Positions 49,453 through 58,680 of a DNA stretch of 64,000 nucleotides are shown here, one piece after another. The notes under the pieces are model-generated. The model searched no databases and was not told the DNA's origin. It was given only the letters and a program-made list of their open reading frames with translations. Origin of the DNA: Solirubrobacter ginsenosidimutans (GTDB lineage: Bacteria; Actinomycetota; Thermoleophilia; Solirubrobacterales; Solirubrobacteraceae); NCBI RefSeq assembly GCF_027587205.1, contig NZ_JAPDOD010000001.1:434001-498000 (forward strand), given 5' to 3'. Positions within the stretch are counted from its first letter, which is position 1. Each line of letters opens with the position of its first letter. The position numbers and the translations under genes were made by a program.

Positions 49453-52275
49453 GTGTCGACGGGGTTGATCGAGCGAGACGCCCAGCTCGCGATCGCCACC
49501 GAGCTGCTCGAACGGGCGGTCGCGGGTGGCGGCGGGCTGCTGGTCGTCGAAGGCCTGGCGGGTACCGGCAAGACGCGCCTGCTCGCCGAGCTGACCGCGG
49601 TCGCGCGCGAGCGGGACGCGGCGATCCTCACCGCCCGCGGGGGAGAGCTCGAACTGGACGTGACCTACGGGATCGCCCGCCAGCTGTTCGAGCGGCGCCT
49701 GCACGAGGCCTCCGCCGAGGAGCGCGACCGGCTGCTGGCCGGCGCCGCGAGGCTCGCGCAGGCGGCGGTCGGTTCGGACGCGGACGTCGTCTTCTCGCCC
49801 GAGACCGGCGTCGATCACGGGCTCTACTGGCTGGTCGCGAACCTGGAGGCGGAGGGGCCGCTCGTGCTCGTCATCGACGACGCCCAGTGGGCGGACGTCG
49901 CGTCGGCCCGGTTCCTGCTCTACCTCGCCCGCCGGGTTGACTCGCTGCGCGTATTGCTGATGCTCGGCATCAGGAGCGGCGAGGAGCCCGCCGATCCAGG
50001 CCTGATCCACCACCTGCGCGCGCAGGCCGACCGGCGCGTCGTGGTCGAGTCGCTGACCGCCGCCGGCAGCGAGGCGCTGCTGCGCGGGACCTTCGACGGC
50101 ACGCTCCCCGCGGCCGCCATCGAGGCCTGCCACCGGGTGTCGGGCGGGAACCCGTTCCTGCTCGGCCAGGTCGCGGGGGAGCTGGTGACATCGGCGCCCG
50201 CCGACGAGCGCGCGCTGCTGGAGCGCATCAACACGCTGATCCCGAGCGAGGTCCGCCTGTCGATCCTGCTCCGGCTCGGCCGCCTCGACGACCGCGCGCG
50301 GCACTTCGCCGAGGCGCTCGCGGTCGCCGGCGAGGGCGCGTCGACGACGCTCGTGGCGGCGATCGCGGACCTCGACCCGCTCGCGGTCACAGGCCCGCTG
50401 GACGAGCTGACCCGCGCCGGGCTCACGCAGGCGGGGGACGTCGCCCGCTTCGTGCACCCGGTGGTCCGGACCGCGGTGTACGCGGACATCTCGCTCGGGC
50501 GCCGCGAGGAGCTGCACGCGGCGGCCGCCCGAGCGCTCGCCGACCAGCGGGCGCCGGTCGAGGAGATCGCCCACCACCTCGTACTGACCAGCCCGCGTGG
50601 CGACGAGCGCGTCAGCGGCACCCTGCGCGAGGCGGCCGAGCGGGCGCTCGCGCGCGGCGCGATCCAGACCGCGACAGCGCTGCTGCGGCGGGCGCTGGCC
50701 GAGCCCCCGGCACCGTCCGATCTCCCGGCGGTGCTCGTCGGGCTGGGTGAGGCGGCGCTGCGCGACGGCTCGATCCCTGAGTCGATCCAGCATCTGGGAC
50801 GCGCCCTGGAGCTGGAGCCGCCGCCCGAGCTCGCGGTGCGCACCGCGGTCGCGCTCGGCACGGCGTACTCGGCGCAGGGCCGGATCGACGACGCGTTCGC
50901 CGCGCTCGAACGCGAGGGCGTGCGACTCGGCGGCGCCGCACAGCTCCGGCTCGACGCCGAGCGCGCGCTGCTGGCCAACTGGATCCGCGACACCACGACG
51001 CCGCCCTGGCGCGACCAGTTGCTGCGAGATTTCGCAGCGCTCGAGGGGCGGACTCCCGAGGAGCGGTTCGCGCTCGTGCAGGCGGGGCTGTTCGTCTCGT
51101 TCGACCGCGATGGTCGCAGCGACGCGGCCGTCGTGATCGCCCACAAGGCCCTCGGCGCGGGCGCGCTGACCGCCGAGTTCCCCGTCGACAGCGTCGCCGG
51201 AGCGCAAGCCCCGTACGTGCTCGTGATGGCCGAGGACCTCGACGCGGCGGAGCGCGAGCGCGTCGCGCTGTTCGCCCGGGCGCGCGATCACGGCTCGATC
51301 TCCGAGTTGCTGATGGCGTCGTTCATCTCGGGGCAGTCCGCGCTCGCGCGTGGGCGGCTCGCGTCCGCGGCGGCCGACTTCGAGGTCGCCCTCGATCTCG
51401 CGCTGACCCTCGGCGAGAGCCCGGTGGGTCTGCGCTCGGTCGCCTTCGCGTGCACGTGGATGGTCGAGGCACTGCTGGGGCGCGGGCAGGTCGAGGCGGC
51501 GCGCACCGTGCTCGCCGGCGCCGAGGCCCTCGACGCGTTCGAGCGGCCGGAGCTCGTGTGGGCGCGGGCCGGTCGCGCGTTCTTCCGGCTCGGCGTCGAG
51601 CATGACGCAGACGGCGCCGCCGCCGACTTCCTCGCCTTCGGGGAGGCGGCGCTCGCGGGCGGCTACGAGGAGCGCGGCGCGCTGTGGCGGGTGTGGGCCG
51701 CGCCGGCCTTGGCCGCCGCCGGCGCCCACGAGCGCGCGGTGGCGCTGGCCGACGAGCAGCTCGCGATCTCCACCACGTGGGGCGCGCCGGGCGGCCTCGG
51801 GACGGCGCAGCGGATCCGCGCCGTCGTCGGCGATCCTGCTGAGGCCGAGGCGCGGCTGACGGAAGCGGTCGACTCGCTGCGCCGCTCGGCGTACAAGCTC
51901 GAGCTCGCCCGCGCGCTGCTCGACCTCGGCCGGGCGCTGCGGCGCGACGGCCAGCGCAGCCGCGCCCGCTCGACGCTCGAGGAGTCGATGGAGCTCGCGG
52001 CGCGCTGCGAGGCCGCACCGCTGGTCGCCGACGCCCGCGCCGAGCTGACGGTCTTGGGCGCGCGCCCGCGCCGCGCGATGTTCTCGGGGGTCGACGCGCT
52101 GACCGCGGCCGAGCGCCGCGTGGCCGAGATGGCCGCCGGGGGTATGGGCAACCGCGAGATCGCGCAAGCCCTGTTCGTGACCGAGAAGACCGTCGAGACC
52201 CACCTGCACCGGACGTTCCGCAAGCTCAGCATCAGCTCGCGGCGGCAGTTGCCGCAAGAGCTGAGGGCCGTGTAG
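49453..52275 (+). CDS. Large ATP-binding LuxR-family (LAL) transcriptional regulator
   Basis: 940 residues from GTG 49453. An N-terminal AAA/NACHT-like ATPase with Walker A GLAGTGKTR (about 35-43) and Walker B LVLVIDDAQWAD (about 138-149), a long TPR-like middle (about 350-860), and a C-terminal LuxR helix-turn-helix (about 880-938: LTAAERRVAEMAAGGMGNRE, then VTEKTVETHLHRTFRKLSIS). LAL regulators sense a small ligand, often a sugar, and activate nearby operons. No obvious target operon follows; the gene is trailed directly by dispersed repeat copy 3. Confidence 0.92.
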   Translation: MSTGLIERDAQLAIATELLERAVAGGGGLLVVEGLAGTGKTRLLAELTAVARERDAAILTARGGELELDVTYGIARQLFERRLHEASAEERDRLLAGAARLAQAAVGSDADVVFSPETGVDHGLYWLVANLEAEGPLVLVIDDAQWADVASARFLLYLARRVDSLRVLLMLGIRSGEEPADPGLIHHLRAQADRRVVVESLTAAGSEALLRGTFDGTLPAAAIEACHRVSGGNPFLLGQVAGELVTSAPADERALLERINTLIPSEVRLSILLRLGRLDDRARHFAEALAVAGEGASTTLVAAIADLDPLAVTGPLDELTRAGLTQAGDVARFVHPVVRTAVYADISLGRREELHAAAARALADQRAPVEEIAHHLVLTSPRGDERVSGTLREAAERALARGAIQTATALLRRALAEPPAPSDLPAVLVGLGEAALRDGSIPESIQHLGRALELEPPPELAVRTAVALGTAYSAQGRIDDAFAALEREGVRLGGAAQLRLDAERALLANWIRDTTTPPWRDQLLRDFAALEGRTPEERFALVQAGLFVSFDRDGRSDAAVVIAHKALGAGALTAEFPVDSVAGAQAPYVLVMAEDLDAAERERVALFARARDHGSISELLMASFISGQSALARGRLASAAADFEVALDLALTLGESPVGLRSVAFACTWMVEALLGRGQVEAARTVLAGAEALDAFERPELVWARAGRAFFRLGVEHDADGAAADFLAFGEAALAGGYEERGALWRVWAAPALAAAGAHERAVALADEQLAISTTWGAPGGLGTAQRIRAVVGDPAEAEARLTEAVDSLRRSAYKLELARALLDLGRALRRDGQRSRARSTLEESMELAARCEAAPLVADARAELTVLGARPRRAMFSGVDALTAAERRVAEMAAGGMGNREIAQALFVTEKTVETHLHRTFRKLSISSRRQLPQELRAV

Positions 52276-52278
52276 GGA

Positions 52279-52775
52279 CGCAAAGTCAACTGCGCCGGGT
52301 GGGGGAGGGGGAGTGGCGCGCCCTCCGGGTCTGCCTGCCGCCGTCCGGCGCGCGGCTCGGCTCTGCTGCCTCGAAGTGCCGCACCGGGATACCGACAGTT
52401 ACGGGCTACGGAGAAGGAAAGGCGAGCCCTCGAGCGCCCATCTGTCGGCCGCCGTGGTCGACCGTGCGCGTTTGCGGGGCGGATCGCGGGTTTCGCTCAG
52501 GTTCGCGCTGTTCGATGTGGCGCGTTGGTGGGGGTGCGGCACGAGAAGTTCCTGACAGGAAGCTCTCGTTACACACCCCCGGTCGCAACTCGGTCCGGCG
52601 GGGTGATCGGCGTGCGTGAGAACGCCCTCTCTGTCTCCGTGGCCCGTGCCTCGACGGTCAGTCTCGGGGCCGAGTGAGGTGGGAAGGCCGGCCACCACGT
52701 GGACTCACGGCAGCCCGGGACGGGTGGCGCCACGAAACCGCCTCCCCCCTCACCGGCGCAGTTGACTTTCGTCTC
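52279..52775 (+). repeat. Dispersed intergenic repeat, copy 3 (most complete)
   Basis: Most of the 600-base gap between 52276 and 52882. Ends are inverted: aaagtcaactgcgccgg (52282-52298) and ccggcgcagttgacttt (52753-52769), perfect over 17 bases, with further imperfect pairing inward. Inside are gataccgacagttacggg (52388-52405), the core block gaccgtgcgcgttt (52460-52473), and a 51-base hairpin (52530-52580). The left end begins six bases after the stop of the LuxR gene. No transposase is present; short open frames are not conserved in length. The remaining 52776-52882 holds the presumed promoter of the next gene. Confidence 0.75.
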
Positions 52776-52882
52776 CCAAATGTTGTCAGTGGCACGGACA
52801 ACCCTGAGACGACGCGGCGACCCGGACGCCGCGAAAGTCAGGGGGAGCGTCCCGATTGCCACAGCGGGCCGGCGCCGCTCTG

Positions 52883-55216
52883 ATGCCAGTCATGCGCAGC
52901 GTCGAGCCAGAGCGGCACGAGCGAGTTCAGCCGGAGGCCGCGCCGACCGGGCGGCCCGAGACCACTCCGCGCGCGCCACTGCGGCTCGACCCGTCGACGG
53001 TGCTCGCGCTCCAGCGCACGGCCGGGAACGCGAGCGTCTCCTCGCTGCTGCGCGGTCACCGCGCCGTGCACCGCGCGCCCGCGGCGTCGCACGAAGATGA
53101 GGTGCGCGTCGTGGAGCGGCTCCCGACGCTCCCGGAGCCCGGTGTCAAGTACGTCGTCGCGAAACGGGAGCGGGGCTATCAGTTCGAGGTCACGATCGAA
53201 GGCAAGCCGGTCCAGTTCCAGAATCTCACGCCCGCGCAGGCCGTCGCGCAGCTGCGCCAGGTCTGGCACATCGTGCACTCCGACCTCGACGAGGGCCGCG
53301 CGGAGAACCTGCGGTTGAAGGAGCGACGCAAGGAGCACCGCACCGCCGGGTACTGGTCGGAGCTCATCGGCGACACCAAGGTGCCGGACCCGGGGATGTG
53401 GGACGAGGTCGGCAGCGGGACGCTCTCGCAGGTCAGGGCGGTCCTGGACAGCACCGAGGCCGAACTCAAGGACCACCGCGACCGTGTCATGGCCGGGGCC
53501 GATCGCCACCTTCCCGCTGAGCTCGAGAACAGCCCGCTCATGCGCGAGGCGCTGGCGTTCGACGCCACCGAGGAGCGGATCCAGCGCGCCACGCGGTTGC
53601 TCGAGCGTGCCACCTTCGAGTTGAACGAGCGCTGGAAGCTCCTCGACGACCACGTGAAGGACTCAAACCGCGGTGCGCGCCATGCGGTGACGGGCATCAA
53701 GGCCTCGATCGTGGTCCTCTCCGCCGCGGCCGGCGGGGCGGGCGCGGGGTTTGCCGGCGCGGACGCCGGCCTGCTCGCTCAGGCCGCGTACGGCGCCGGC
53801 ACGATGGGCATCGTGGGCGCCGCGGACGAGACGTTCACCCAAGTCGGCGAGATCCGGATCGGCGAGCGTGAGCACCTCGACGTCGCCCGGATCGGCAAGC
53901 GCGCCGCGCGCGACGTCGTCACCGGGTTCGTCGGCGGCGTCGTCGGCGGGAAGTTCTCGCAGGTTCTCAAGGGCCGCCTCGGCGCGTGGGTGAGCGGCCT
54001 GACCGCGGAGGAGATCGCGGCCAGCGGTCTGACGCGGGAACAGCTCCTCGGAAACGCCGAGCGGCTGTTCGTCGAATGGGTGGCGGGCAGCGTCGGGTCT
54101 TCGCCCTTCACGACCGCGGCCGGCCACGTGATGGATCTCGCGCTCGACGGCCAGCTCAAGGTGCACACGTTCGGCGAGTTCGCCCACTCCGTGATCGACG
54201 ACATGGAACGCAGCGCCAAGCTGGGCTTCTTCCTCACGTATGCGGGCCACGCGGTGAACGGCGGCGCCGGCACAGGCGCCAACGCCGGGCGCGTCAAGCC
54301 GCCGGCGCCCGCCGCCAAGCCGCGCCCCCGCGGTTCGACGGGACATCCCAAGCCGCCGAAGCCGCCGCAGATCGTGTCCTCGCCCAAGGGCGGGTTCGAG
54401 CCGACGACCAGGGAGCCGGTTCCCGACGACTACGGCCCCGAGCCCGAGCAGGTCGAGCTCATTCCGACAGAGGCGACTCCCGTGCGCGAGACGCGGAACA
54501 TGCAGGACCCACCGGGCAGCGGTCCTCCGAAGCGCTTCTTCCATACCAGCGTCGTCGACGTCGAGATCGCCGTCCGCAAGGCCCTCAAGCTCGTGCAGGA
54601 GAAGGCCAAGACCACGCAGCAGGGCCCGCGCGAGATCGACTCCCTGGTCGCCGAGATCGCCAAGACCGACCCCGAGTTCGCGGGGGAGATCAAGCGCTTC
54701 TACGCGGCGAAGGAGGACGTCGAGTGGGTCGAGCAGCAGATGGTCCACCTCTGGGAGCAGGCGGCCGAGCACCACTGCACCGCCGCAGAGGAACTCGAGC
54801 GGACCCTGGGCAGCGGCACCGTGGGGATCAACGAGTTCAGGAACACCGCGGGCCCCGATCCGACGGCGAGCTTCGCTGAGTTCAAGACGACCCTCGAGGA
54901 CGCGCGGCCGCTCGTCGACGTGACCAGCGCGGGCGACCACCACGGCTCGCACACCCACGCGTTCGACCAATACCTCGGCGACCGGCTGTTCGGCCGGGGC
55001 GGAGGTCTCAGGTTCCGTCAGAAGCTCGCCACCTTCGAGGGGCCCACGAAGACGCAGCGGGCGGGCCAGAAGGACGAGTACGAGGAGCCGATGTGGGCTC
55101 AGGTCTGGGACGAACTGTTCGATTCGTCGGACAACCTGCGTAGCCCGGAGGAGATCGGAGAGATCCTCCAGAATCACCTCGACTTCCCGCGCTGGGATCC
55201 CGGGAAGCAGCCGTAG
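52883..55216 (+). CDS. Large putative contractile-injection cargo / polymorphic-toxin-like protein
   Basis: 777 residues from ATG 52883. Residues 1-40 are disordered; residues 41-57 (LALQRTAGNASVSSLLR) are the short N-terminal motif seen in DUF4157/contractile-injection-associated proteins and in the protein ending at 10476. Then an alpha-helical region, a Gly/Ala-rich hydrophobic stretch (about 273-316) that could insert into membranes, an alpha-helical segment, a Pro-rich linker (about 471-520), and a C-terminal domain with a His-rich HHGSHTHAFDQYLGD motif (about 685-700). No signal peptide. The layout resembles modular toxins (targeting motif, pore/translocation, linker, effector), but I do not recognise the C-terminal domain. 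No immunity gene is evident downstream; a MarR gene converges at 55219. Confidence 0.65.
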   Translation: MPVMRSVEPERHERVQPEAAPTGRPETTPRAPLRLDPSTVLALQRTAGNASVSSLLRGHRAVHRAPAASHEDEVRVVERLPTLPEPGVKYVVAKRERGYQFEVTIEGKPVQFQNLTPAQAVAQLRQVWHIVHSDLDEGRAENLRLKERRKEHRTAGYWSELIGDTKVPDPGMWDEVGSGTLSQVRAVLDSTEAELKDHRDRVMAGADRHLPAELENSPLMREALAFDATEERIQRATRLLERATFELNERWKLLDDHVKDSNRGARHAVTGIKASIVVLSAAAGGAGAGFAGADAGLLAQAAYGAGTMGIVGAADETFTQVGEIRIGEREHLDVARIGKRAARDVVTGFVGGVVGGKFSQVLKGRLGAWVSGLTAEEIAASGLTREQLLGNAERLFVEWVAGSVGSSPFTTAAGHVMDLALDGQLKVHTFGEFAHSVIDDMERSAKLGFFLTYAGHAVNGGAGTGANAGRVKPPAPAAKPRPRGSTGHPKPPKPPQIVSSPKGGFEPTTREPVPDDYGPEPEQVELIPTEATPVRETRNMQDPPGSGPPKRFFHTSVVDVEIAVRKALKLVQEKAKTTQQGPREIDSLVAEIAKTDPEFAGEIKRFYAAKEDVEWVEQQMVHLWEQAAEHHCTAAEELERTLGSGTVGINEFRNTAGPDPTASFAEFKTTLEDARPLVDVTSAGDHHGSHTHAFDQYLGDRLFGRGGGLRFRQKLATFEGPTKTQRAGQKDEYEEPMWAQVWDELFDSSDNLRSPEEIGEILQNHLDFPRWDPGKQP

Positions 55217-55218
55217 AC

Positions 55219-55650
55219 CTACTCCCGGGCGAGCGTGGCGGCCAGCGCGCGCAGGGCGGGTGCGGCGGCTCGGAGCTGGGCTGCGTCCGCCGGCGGAAGG
55301 TCTTCGAGCGCGCGCGAGAGCGCCTCGCCCCAAGAGGCCTCCTGTTGCTCGCGGTGCTCGAGCGCCAGCGCGGTGGGGTGCAGGCGGACGACACGGCCGT
55401 CCCGCTCGTCGCGGCGGCGCTCGACGAGGCCACGCGCTTCGAGTGAACGGACCGTGGTGGAGACGTTCGCCGGCTGGAGGCGCAGCCCGGCGGCGACGTC
55501 GTTCACGCTCGCGCCGGGGCGGCGCACGAGCAGGCGCATGACCTCCAGCTCCGAGGCGGGGAGGACCCAGCGCGGATCGCGCTCGGCACCGATCGTGCGG
55601 GGCAGCAGCCACGCGAGGTCGAACAGGGGCACCGCAAGGTCCTCGGCCAT
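55219..55650 (-). CDS. MarR family transcriptional regulator
   Basis: 143 residues from ATG 55650. Winged helix: WVLPASELEVMRLLVRRPGA, recognition helix VNDVAAGLRLQPANVSTTVRSLEARGLVERR and wing DERDGRVVRLHPTALAL. Divergent from the FAD-linked oxidase gene with only about 20 bases between their likely starts, so it probably represses that oxidase and itself; atagctat (55666-55673) is a small palindrome in the AT-rich gap. Confidence 0.88.
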   Translation of the reverse strand: MAEDLAVPLFDLAWLLPRTIGAERDPRWVLPASELEVMRLLVRRPGASVNDVAAGLRLQPANVSTTVRSLEARGLVERRRDERDGRVVRLHPTALALEHREQQEASWGEALSRALEDLPPADAAQLRAAAPALRALAATLARE

Positions 55651-55671
55651 GATACCTTTGAATCTATAGCT

Positions 55672-57015
55672 ATTTCGGAACTCACCGGCCGGGCGGTCAG
55701 GCCCGGCGATGACGACTATGACGCGCTGCGCGCGGTCTGGAATGTCATGCACGACCGCTCGCCCGCGTTGATCGCGCGCTGCGGGTCGTCGCAGGACGTC
55801 GCGGCCGCGATCGCGCATGGGATCGAGCACGACCTGCGGATCGCCGTGCGCGGCGGCGGGCACTCGCTGCCCGGCCATTCCGCGGTCGACGGTGGGCTCG
55901 TCGTCGATCTGCGCCCGCTAAACCACGTCGTCGTGGACCCGGTCGCGAAGCGGGTCAGGGTCGGCGGTGGCGCGCTGCTGGGGGACGTCGACCGCGGCGC
56001 GCAGGCGCACGGGCTCGTCGTCCCGGCCGGCGTGGTCTCGCACACGGGCGTCGGCGGGCTCACGCTCGGGGGTGGCGTCGGGCGGCTGATGCGGCGCTTC
56101 GGCCTCACCATCGACTCCTTGCTCTCCGCGGAGGTCGTCCTCGCCGACGGGCGGATCGTTCGCGCCGGCGCGGGCGAGCACCCCGACCTGTTCTGGGGGC
56201 TGCGCGGTGGCGGCGGGAACTTCGGCGTGGTCACCGAGTTCGAGTTCCGCGCCCACGAGCTCACCGTGCTGCCGATCCTCGCCACCTTCCACCCGCTCGA
56301 GCGCGCCCACGATGTTCTGCGGCTCGGCGAAGCCACGATGACCGACGCGCCCGACGAGCTGCTGTGGACGAGCTTCCTGCGCAAGGGCCCGGCCGAGGCG
56401 CCGTGGCTGCCGCGCGAGCTGGTCGGCGTGCCCGGTGTGATGTCGCTGATCGAGTGGTCAGGTGACATCGCCGAGGGCCGCGAGCGCCTCGCGCGGCTAG
56501 AGCGCGAGCTCGAGCCGGCCGCGGGCTCGCTCGACGACGTGCCGTACCTGGCGATCCAGCAGATCACCGACGAGCTGCTCGCGCCCGGCACGCTGCGCGC
56601 CTTCGTCAAGGCGGGCTTCACCGGCACGCTCACCGAGGGCCTGATGGACGTCCTTGTCGAGCAGGGTGCGAAGGTCGGCTCGCGCCTGTCGGTGATCGAG
56701 GTGCTGGCGATGGGCGGCGCGATCCGGCGCGTGCCCGACGCGGCTACGGCCTTCCCGCACCGCGGCGCGCGCTGGCTGATCAACGTGCCGGGCCAATGGG
56801 AGGACGCCGCGCGGTCTGATGACGAGATCGCGTGGGTGCGCGAGACGTTCGCCGCACTGGAGCCGCACCTCACGGGCGGCGCGTACTCGAACTTCATGGA
56901 GGACGATGAGCCCGAGGTCGCCTACGGCACGACACTGCAGCGCCTGCGCCAGGTGAAGGCGCTCTACGACCCCGAGAACGTGTTCCGCCTCAACCAGAAC
57001 ATCCTCCCGGCATGA
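55672..57015 (+). CDS. FAD-linked oxidase (berberine-bridge-enzyme type) with non-canonical start
   Basis: 422 residues from the first standard start (ATG 55747), but family-conserved sequence is encoded in frame upstream (LTGRAVRPGDDDYDALRAVW, from about 55681). No ATG, GTG or TTG precedes it, so ATT 55672 is taken as the likely start, giving 447 residues. FAD-binding_4 domain: IAVRGGGHSLPGHSAVDGG (the His that holds FAD), VGGLTLGGGVG and LFWGLRGGGGNFGVVTEFEF; C-terminal BBE tail YDPENVFRLNQNI. Such enzymes oxidise alcohols, sugars or secondary metabolites with O2. It overlaps the methyltransferase gene (ATGA) and is likely under the divergent MarR. Confidence 0.85.
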   Translation: MSELTGRAVRPGDDDYDALRAVWNVMHDRSPALIARCGSSQDVAAAIAHGIEHDLRIAVRGGGHSLPGHSAVDGGLVVDLRPLNHVVVDPVAKRVRVGGGALLGDVDRGAQAHGLVVPAGVVSHTGVGGLTLGGGVGRLMRRFGLTIDSLLSAEVVLADGRIVRAGAGEHPDLFWGLRGGGGNFGVVTEFEFRAHELTVLPILATFHPLERAHDVLRLGEATMTDAPDELLWTSFLRKGPAEAPWLPRELVGVPGVMSLIEWSGDIAEGRERLARLERELEPAAGSLDDVPYLAIQQITDELLAPGTLRAFVKAGFTGTLTEGLMDVLVEQGAKVGSRLSVIEVLAMGGAIRRVPDAATAFPHRGARWLINVPGQWEDAARSDDEIAWVRETFAALEPHLTGGAYSNFMEDDEPEVAYGTTLQRLRQVKALYDPENVFRLNQNILPA

Positions 57016-57797
57016 GCGCGCTCGACGAGCAACGTGAGCTGTGGAGCGCCGCCCCGCGCGATTGGGCGGAGATCGCCGAGCCGCAGAACGAGGCGCTGTT
57101 CGCGCGACTGCTCGACGTCACCGGCGTCCAGCGCGGCACGCGGCTGCTCGACGTCGCCTGCGGGTCGGGCTTCGCTGCGGCCCTGGCGGCGCGGCGCGGG
57201 GCGGAGGTGGCGGGCGTCGATGTCACCCCGGAGCTGCTCGCGATCGCCCGCGAGCGCACGCCCGCGGGCGACTTCCGCGAGGCCGGGATGGACGACCTGC
57301 CGTTCGGCGACGCGAGCTTCGACGTCGTGACCGGCGTCAACGGCTTCCAGTTCGCGCTCGACCCGGACACGGCGCTGCGCGAGGCCGCGCGGGTGCTCGT
57401 GCCCGGCGGGCGGCTTGGGGCGGCGACCTTCGCCGAGCCGGAGCGCAACGAGGGCACGGCCCTGCATTTGGCCATGAAGGCGCTGGTGGTCGAACCGGAG
57501 GACGATGGCTACACGCCGTACTCGCTCTCCGAGGCGGGTGGGCTCGAGCGGGCGCTCATCGCCGCCGGGCTCGAGGTTGTCGACGCGGGCGAAGTCCCGC
57601 TCACGTGGGCCTACGTCGATACCGAGACGACCCTGCGCGCGCTGCTCGCCTCCGCCGGCGGCGCGCGGGCGGCCCGCGCCGTCGGGGAGACGCGCGTCCG
57701 CGAAGCGCTCACCGAGGCGATGCGGCCGTTCCAGGACGCGACCGGCGCCGTCGCGCTCAGGAACGTGTTTCGCTACGTGGTGGCGCGGCGAAGCTGA
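57012..57797 (+). CDS. Class I SAM-dependent methyltransferase
   Basis: 261 residues from ATG 57012, overlapping the oxidase stop. Methyltransf_11 fold: motif I LLDVACGSGFAAALA (about 45-59), acidic end of strand 2 in GVDVTPE, DDLPFGDASFDVV, and the post-motif VLVPGGRLGAATF. Small-molecule methylation is likely, and coupling to the FAD oxidase suggests both act on the same compound, possibly a secondary metabolite or phenolic. The 3' end overlaps that of the convergent flavodoxin-like gene by 41 bases. Confidence 0.88.
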   Translation: MSALDEQRELWSAAPRDWAEIAEPQNEALFARLLDVTGVQRGTRLLDVACGSGFAAALAARRGAEVAGVDVTPELLAIARERTPAGDFREAGMDDLPFGDASFDVVTGVNGFQFALDPDTALREAARVLVPGGRLGAATFAEPERNEGTALHLAMKALVVEPEDDGYTPYSLSEAGGLERALIAAGLEVVDAGEVPLTWAYVDTETTLRALLASAGGARAARAVGETRVREALTEAMRPFQDATGAVALRNVFRYVVARRS

Positions 57798-58680
57798 AGG
57801 TGTCGTAGGCGGCGGCACCGGCGTCGATCTCCTCGCGCAGCGCGCGATGGCGCGCCGCGGTCTCCTGGATCTCGAAGAAGTGCTCGCGCTTCTCGTGCAG
57901 CGAGATCACCGACGAGCGGCAGCCCTCCTCGGTGAACCCGACGCGCACGGTGCCGCCGTCGACGCAGAGCGTCCCGCGCGCGCCGCAGGTCGCGCACTCG
58001 ACCTCGGTGCCGCGCAGCACGACGACGTCGAGATGACACATCGGGCAGATGCCCGGCTCGCCCCGGTACTCGACGTGCTCGAAGGCGCGGCCGAGCTGCG
58101 AGGCGACGTTGCGCCCGAGCAGCGCGGCGCGTTCCAGCGCCGCGTCGTCGAGCACGATCGACTGCGGCGTCCCGGCGCCCTCGAAGACGACCTGGTCGGC
58201 GATCGCGGTCTGCATCGAGAACGTCATCGTATGCAGCACCGGGAGCGCGAGCGTCTTCCACTGCGATGTCAGTGACCCGCCGACGGCGATGAAGCCGCCG
58301 ACCCGGGGCTTGAGCACGCGCTCGTCGACCCGGAACGGCACGACCGGCTCCCGCCCCGCCTCGCGCGCCGCGACCAGCTCGCGGATGATCGCGACGTCGG
58401 CGTTGGGGCCGAGCAGCCGGTCGCCGAGCAGCTTCAGCCGCCCGGTGATCGTGCGCGAGATGATCGGCGTCGAGATGATCAGGCCGTCGCACTCGACGAG
58501 CCGCTCCCAGAACCACCACGCGTCGTCGGGCTCAGGCGCGTCGGGCCCGCTCGGGAGGTGCAGGTCATCCAGGCGCAGCAGCTCGACCTCCGCACCGCCG
58601 TCGGCGGCAGCGCTGAGCGCGCACTTGAGCAGGATCTCCGCGCTGCCACGCGGCTGTCCGCAAGAAAGGCCGAGAAGCAT
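57757..58680 (-). CDS. NADPH-dependent FMN reductase/flavodoxin-fold protein with zinc ribbon
   Basis: 307 residues from ATG 58680 (58698 possible). Flavodoxin-like N-terminus (LLGLSCGQPRGSAEILLKCAL, then CDGLIISTPIISRTITGRLKLLGDRLLG), as in iron-sulfur flavoproteins and NADPH-FMN reductases. A C-terminal zinc ribbon, CPMC ... CATC (about 220-245), is an unusual addition and may bind metal or a redox partner. Divergent from the VOC gene at 58712 with a 31-base gap, so both are probably co-regulated. Confidence 0.78.
   Translation of the reverse strand: MLLGLSCGQPRGSAEILLKCALSAAADGGAEVELLRLDDLHLPSGPDAPEPDDAWWFWERLVECDGLIISTPIISRTITGRLKLLGDRLLGPNADVAIIRELVAAREAGREPVVPFRVDERVLKPRVGGFIAVGGSLTSQWKTLALPVLHTMTFSMQTAIADQVVFEGAGTPQSIVLDDAALERAALLGRNVASQLGRAFEHVEYRGEPGICPMCHLDVVVLRGTEVECATCGARGTLCVDGGTVRVGFTEEGCRSSVISLHEKREHFFEIQETAARHRALREEIDAGAAAYDTFSFAAPPRSETRS

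Noticed and set aside
49438..52257. 939-codon minus frame opposite the LuxR regulator
   Set aside because: Low-complexity Arg/Gly/Glu translation; plus strand has Walker motifs and a LuxR helix-turn-helix.
52313..52555. Short protein containing VDRARLR and SRVSLRFAL segments, similar to peptides readable at 5246-5542 and 15111-15818
   Set aside because: The similarity follows from the DNA repeat itself; frames differ in length and strand relation among copies, with no shared start or stop, so a structured DNA/RNA element is favoured.
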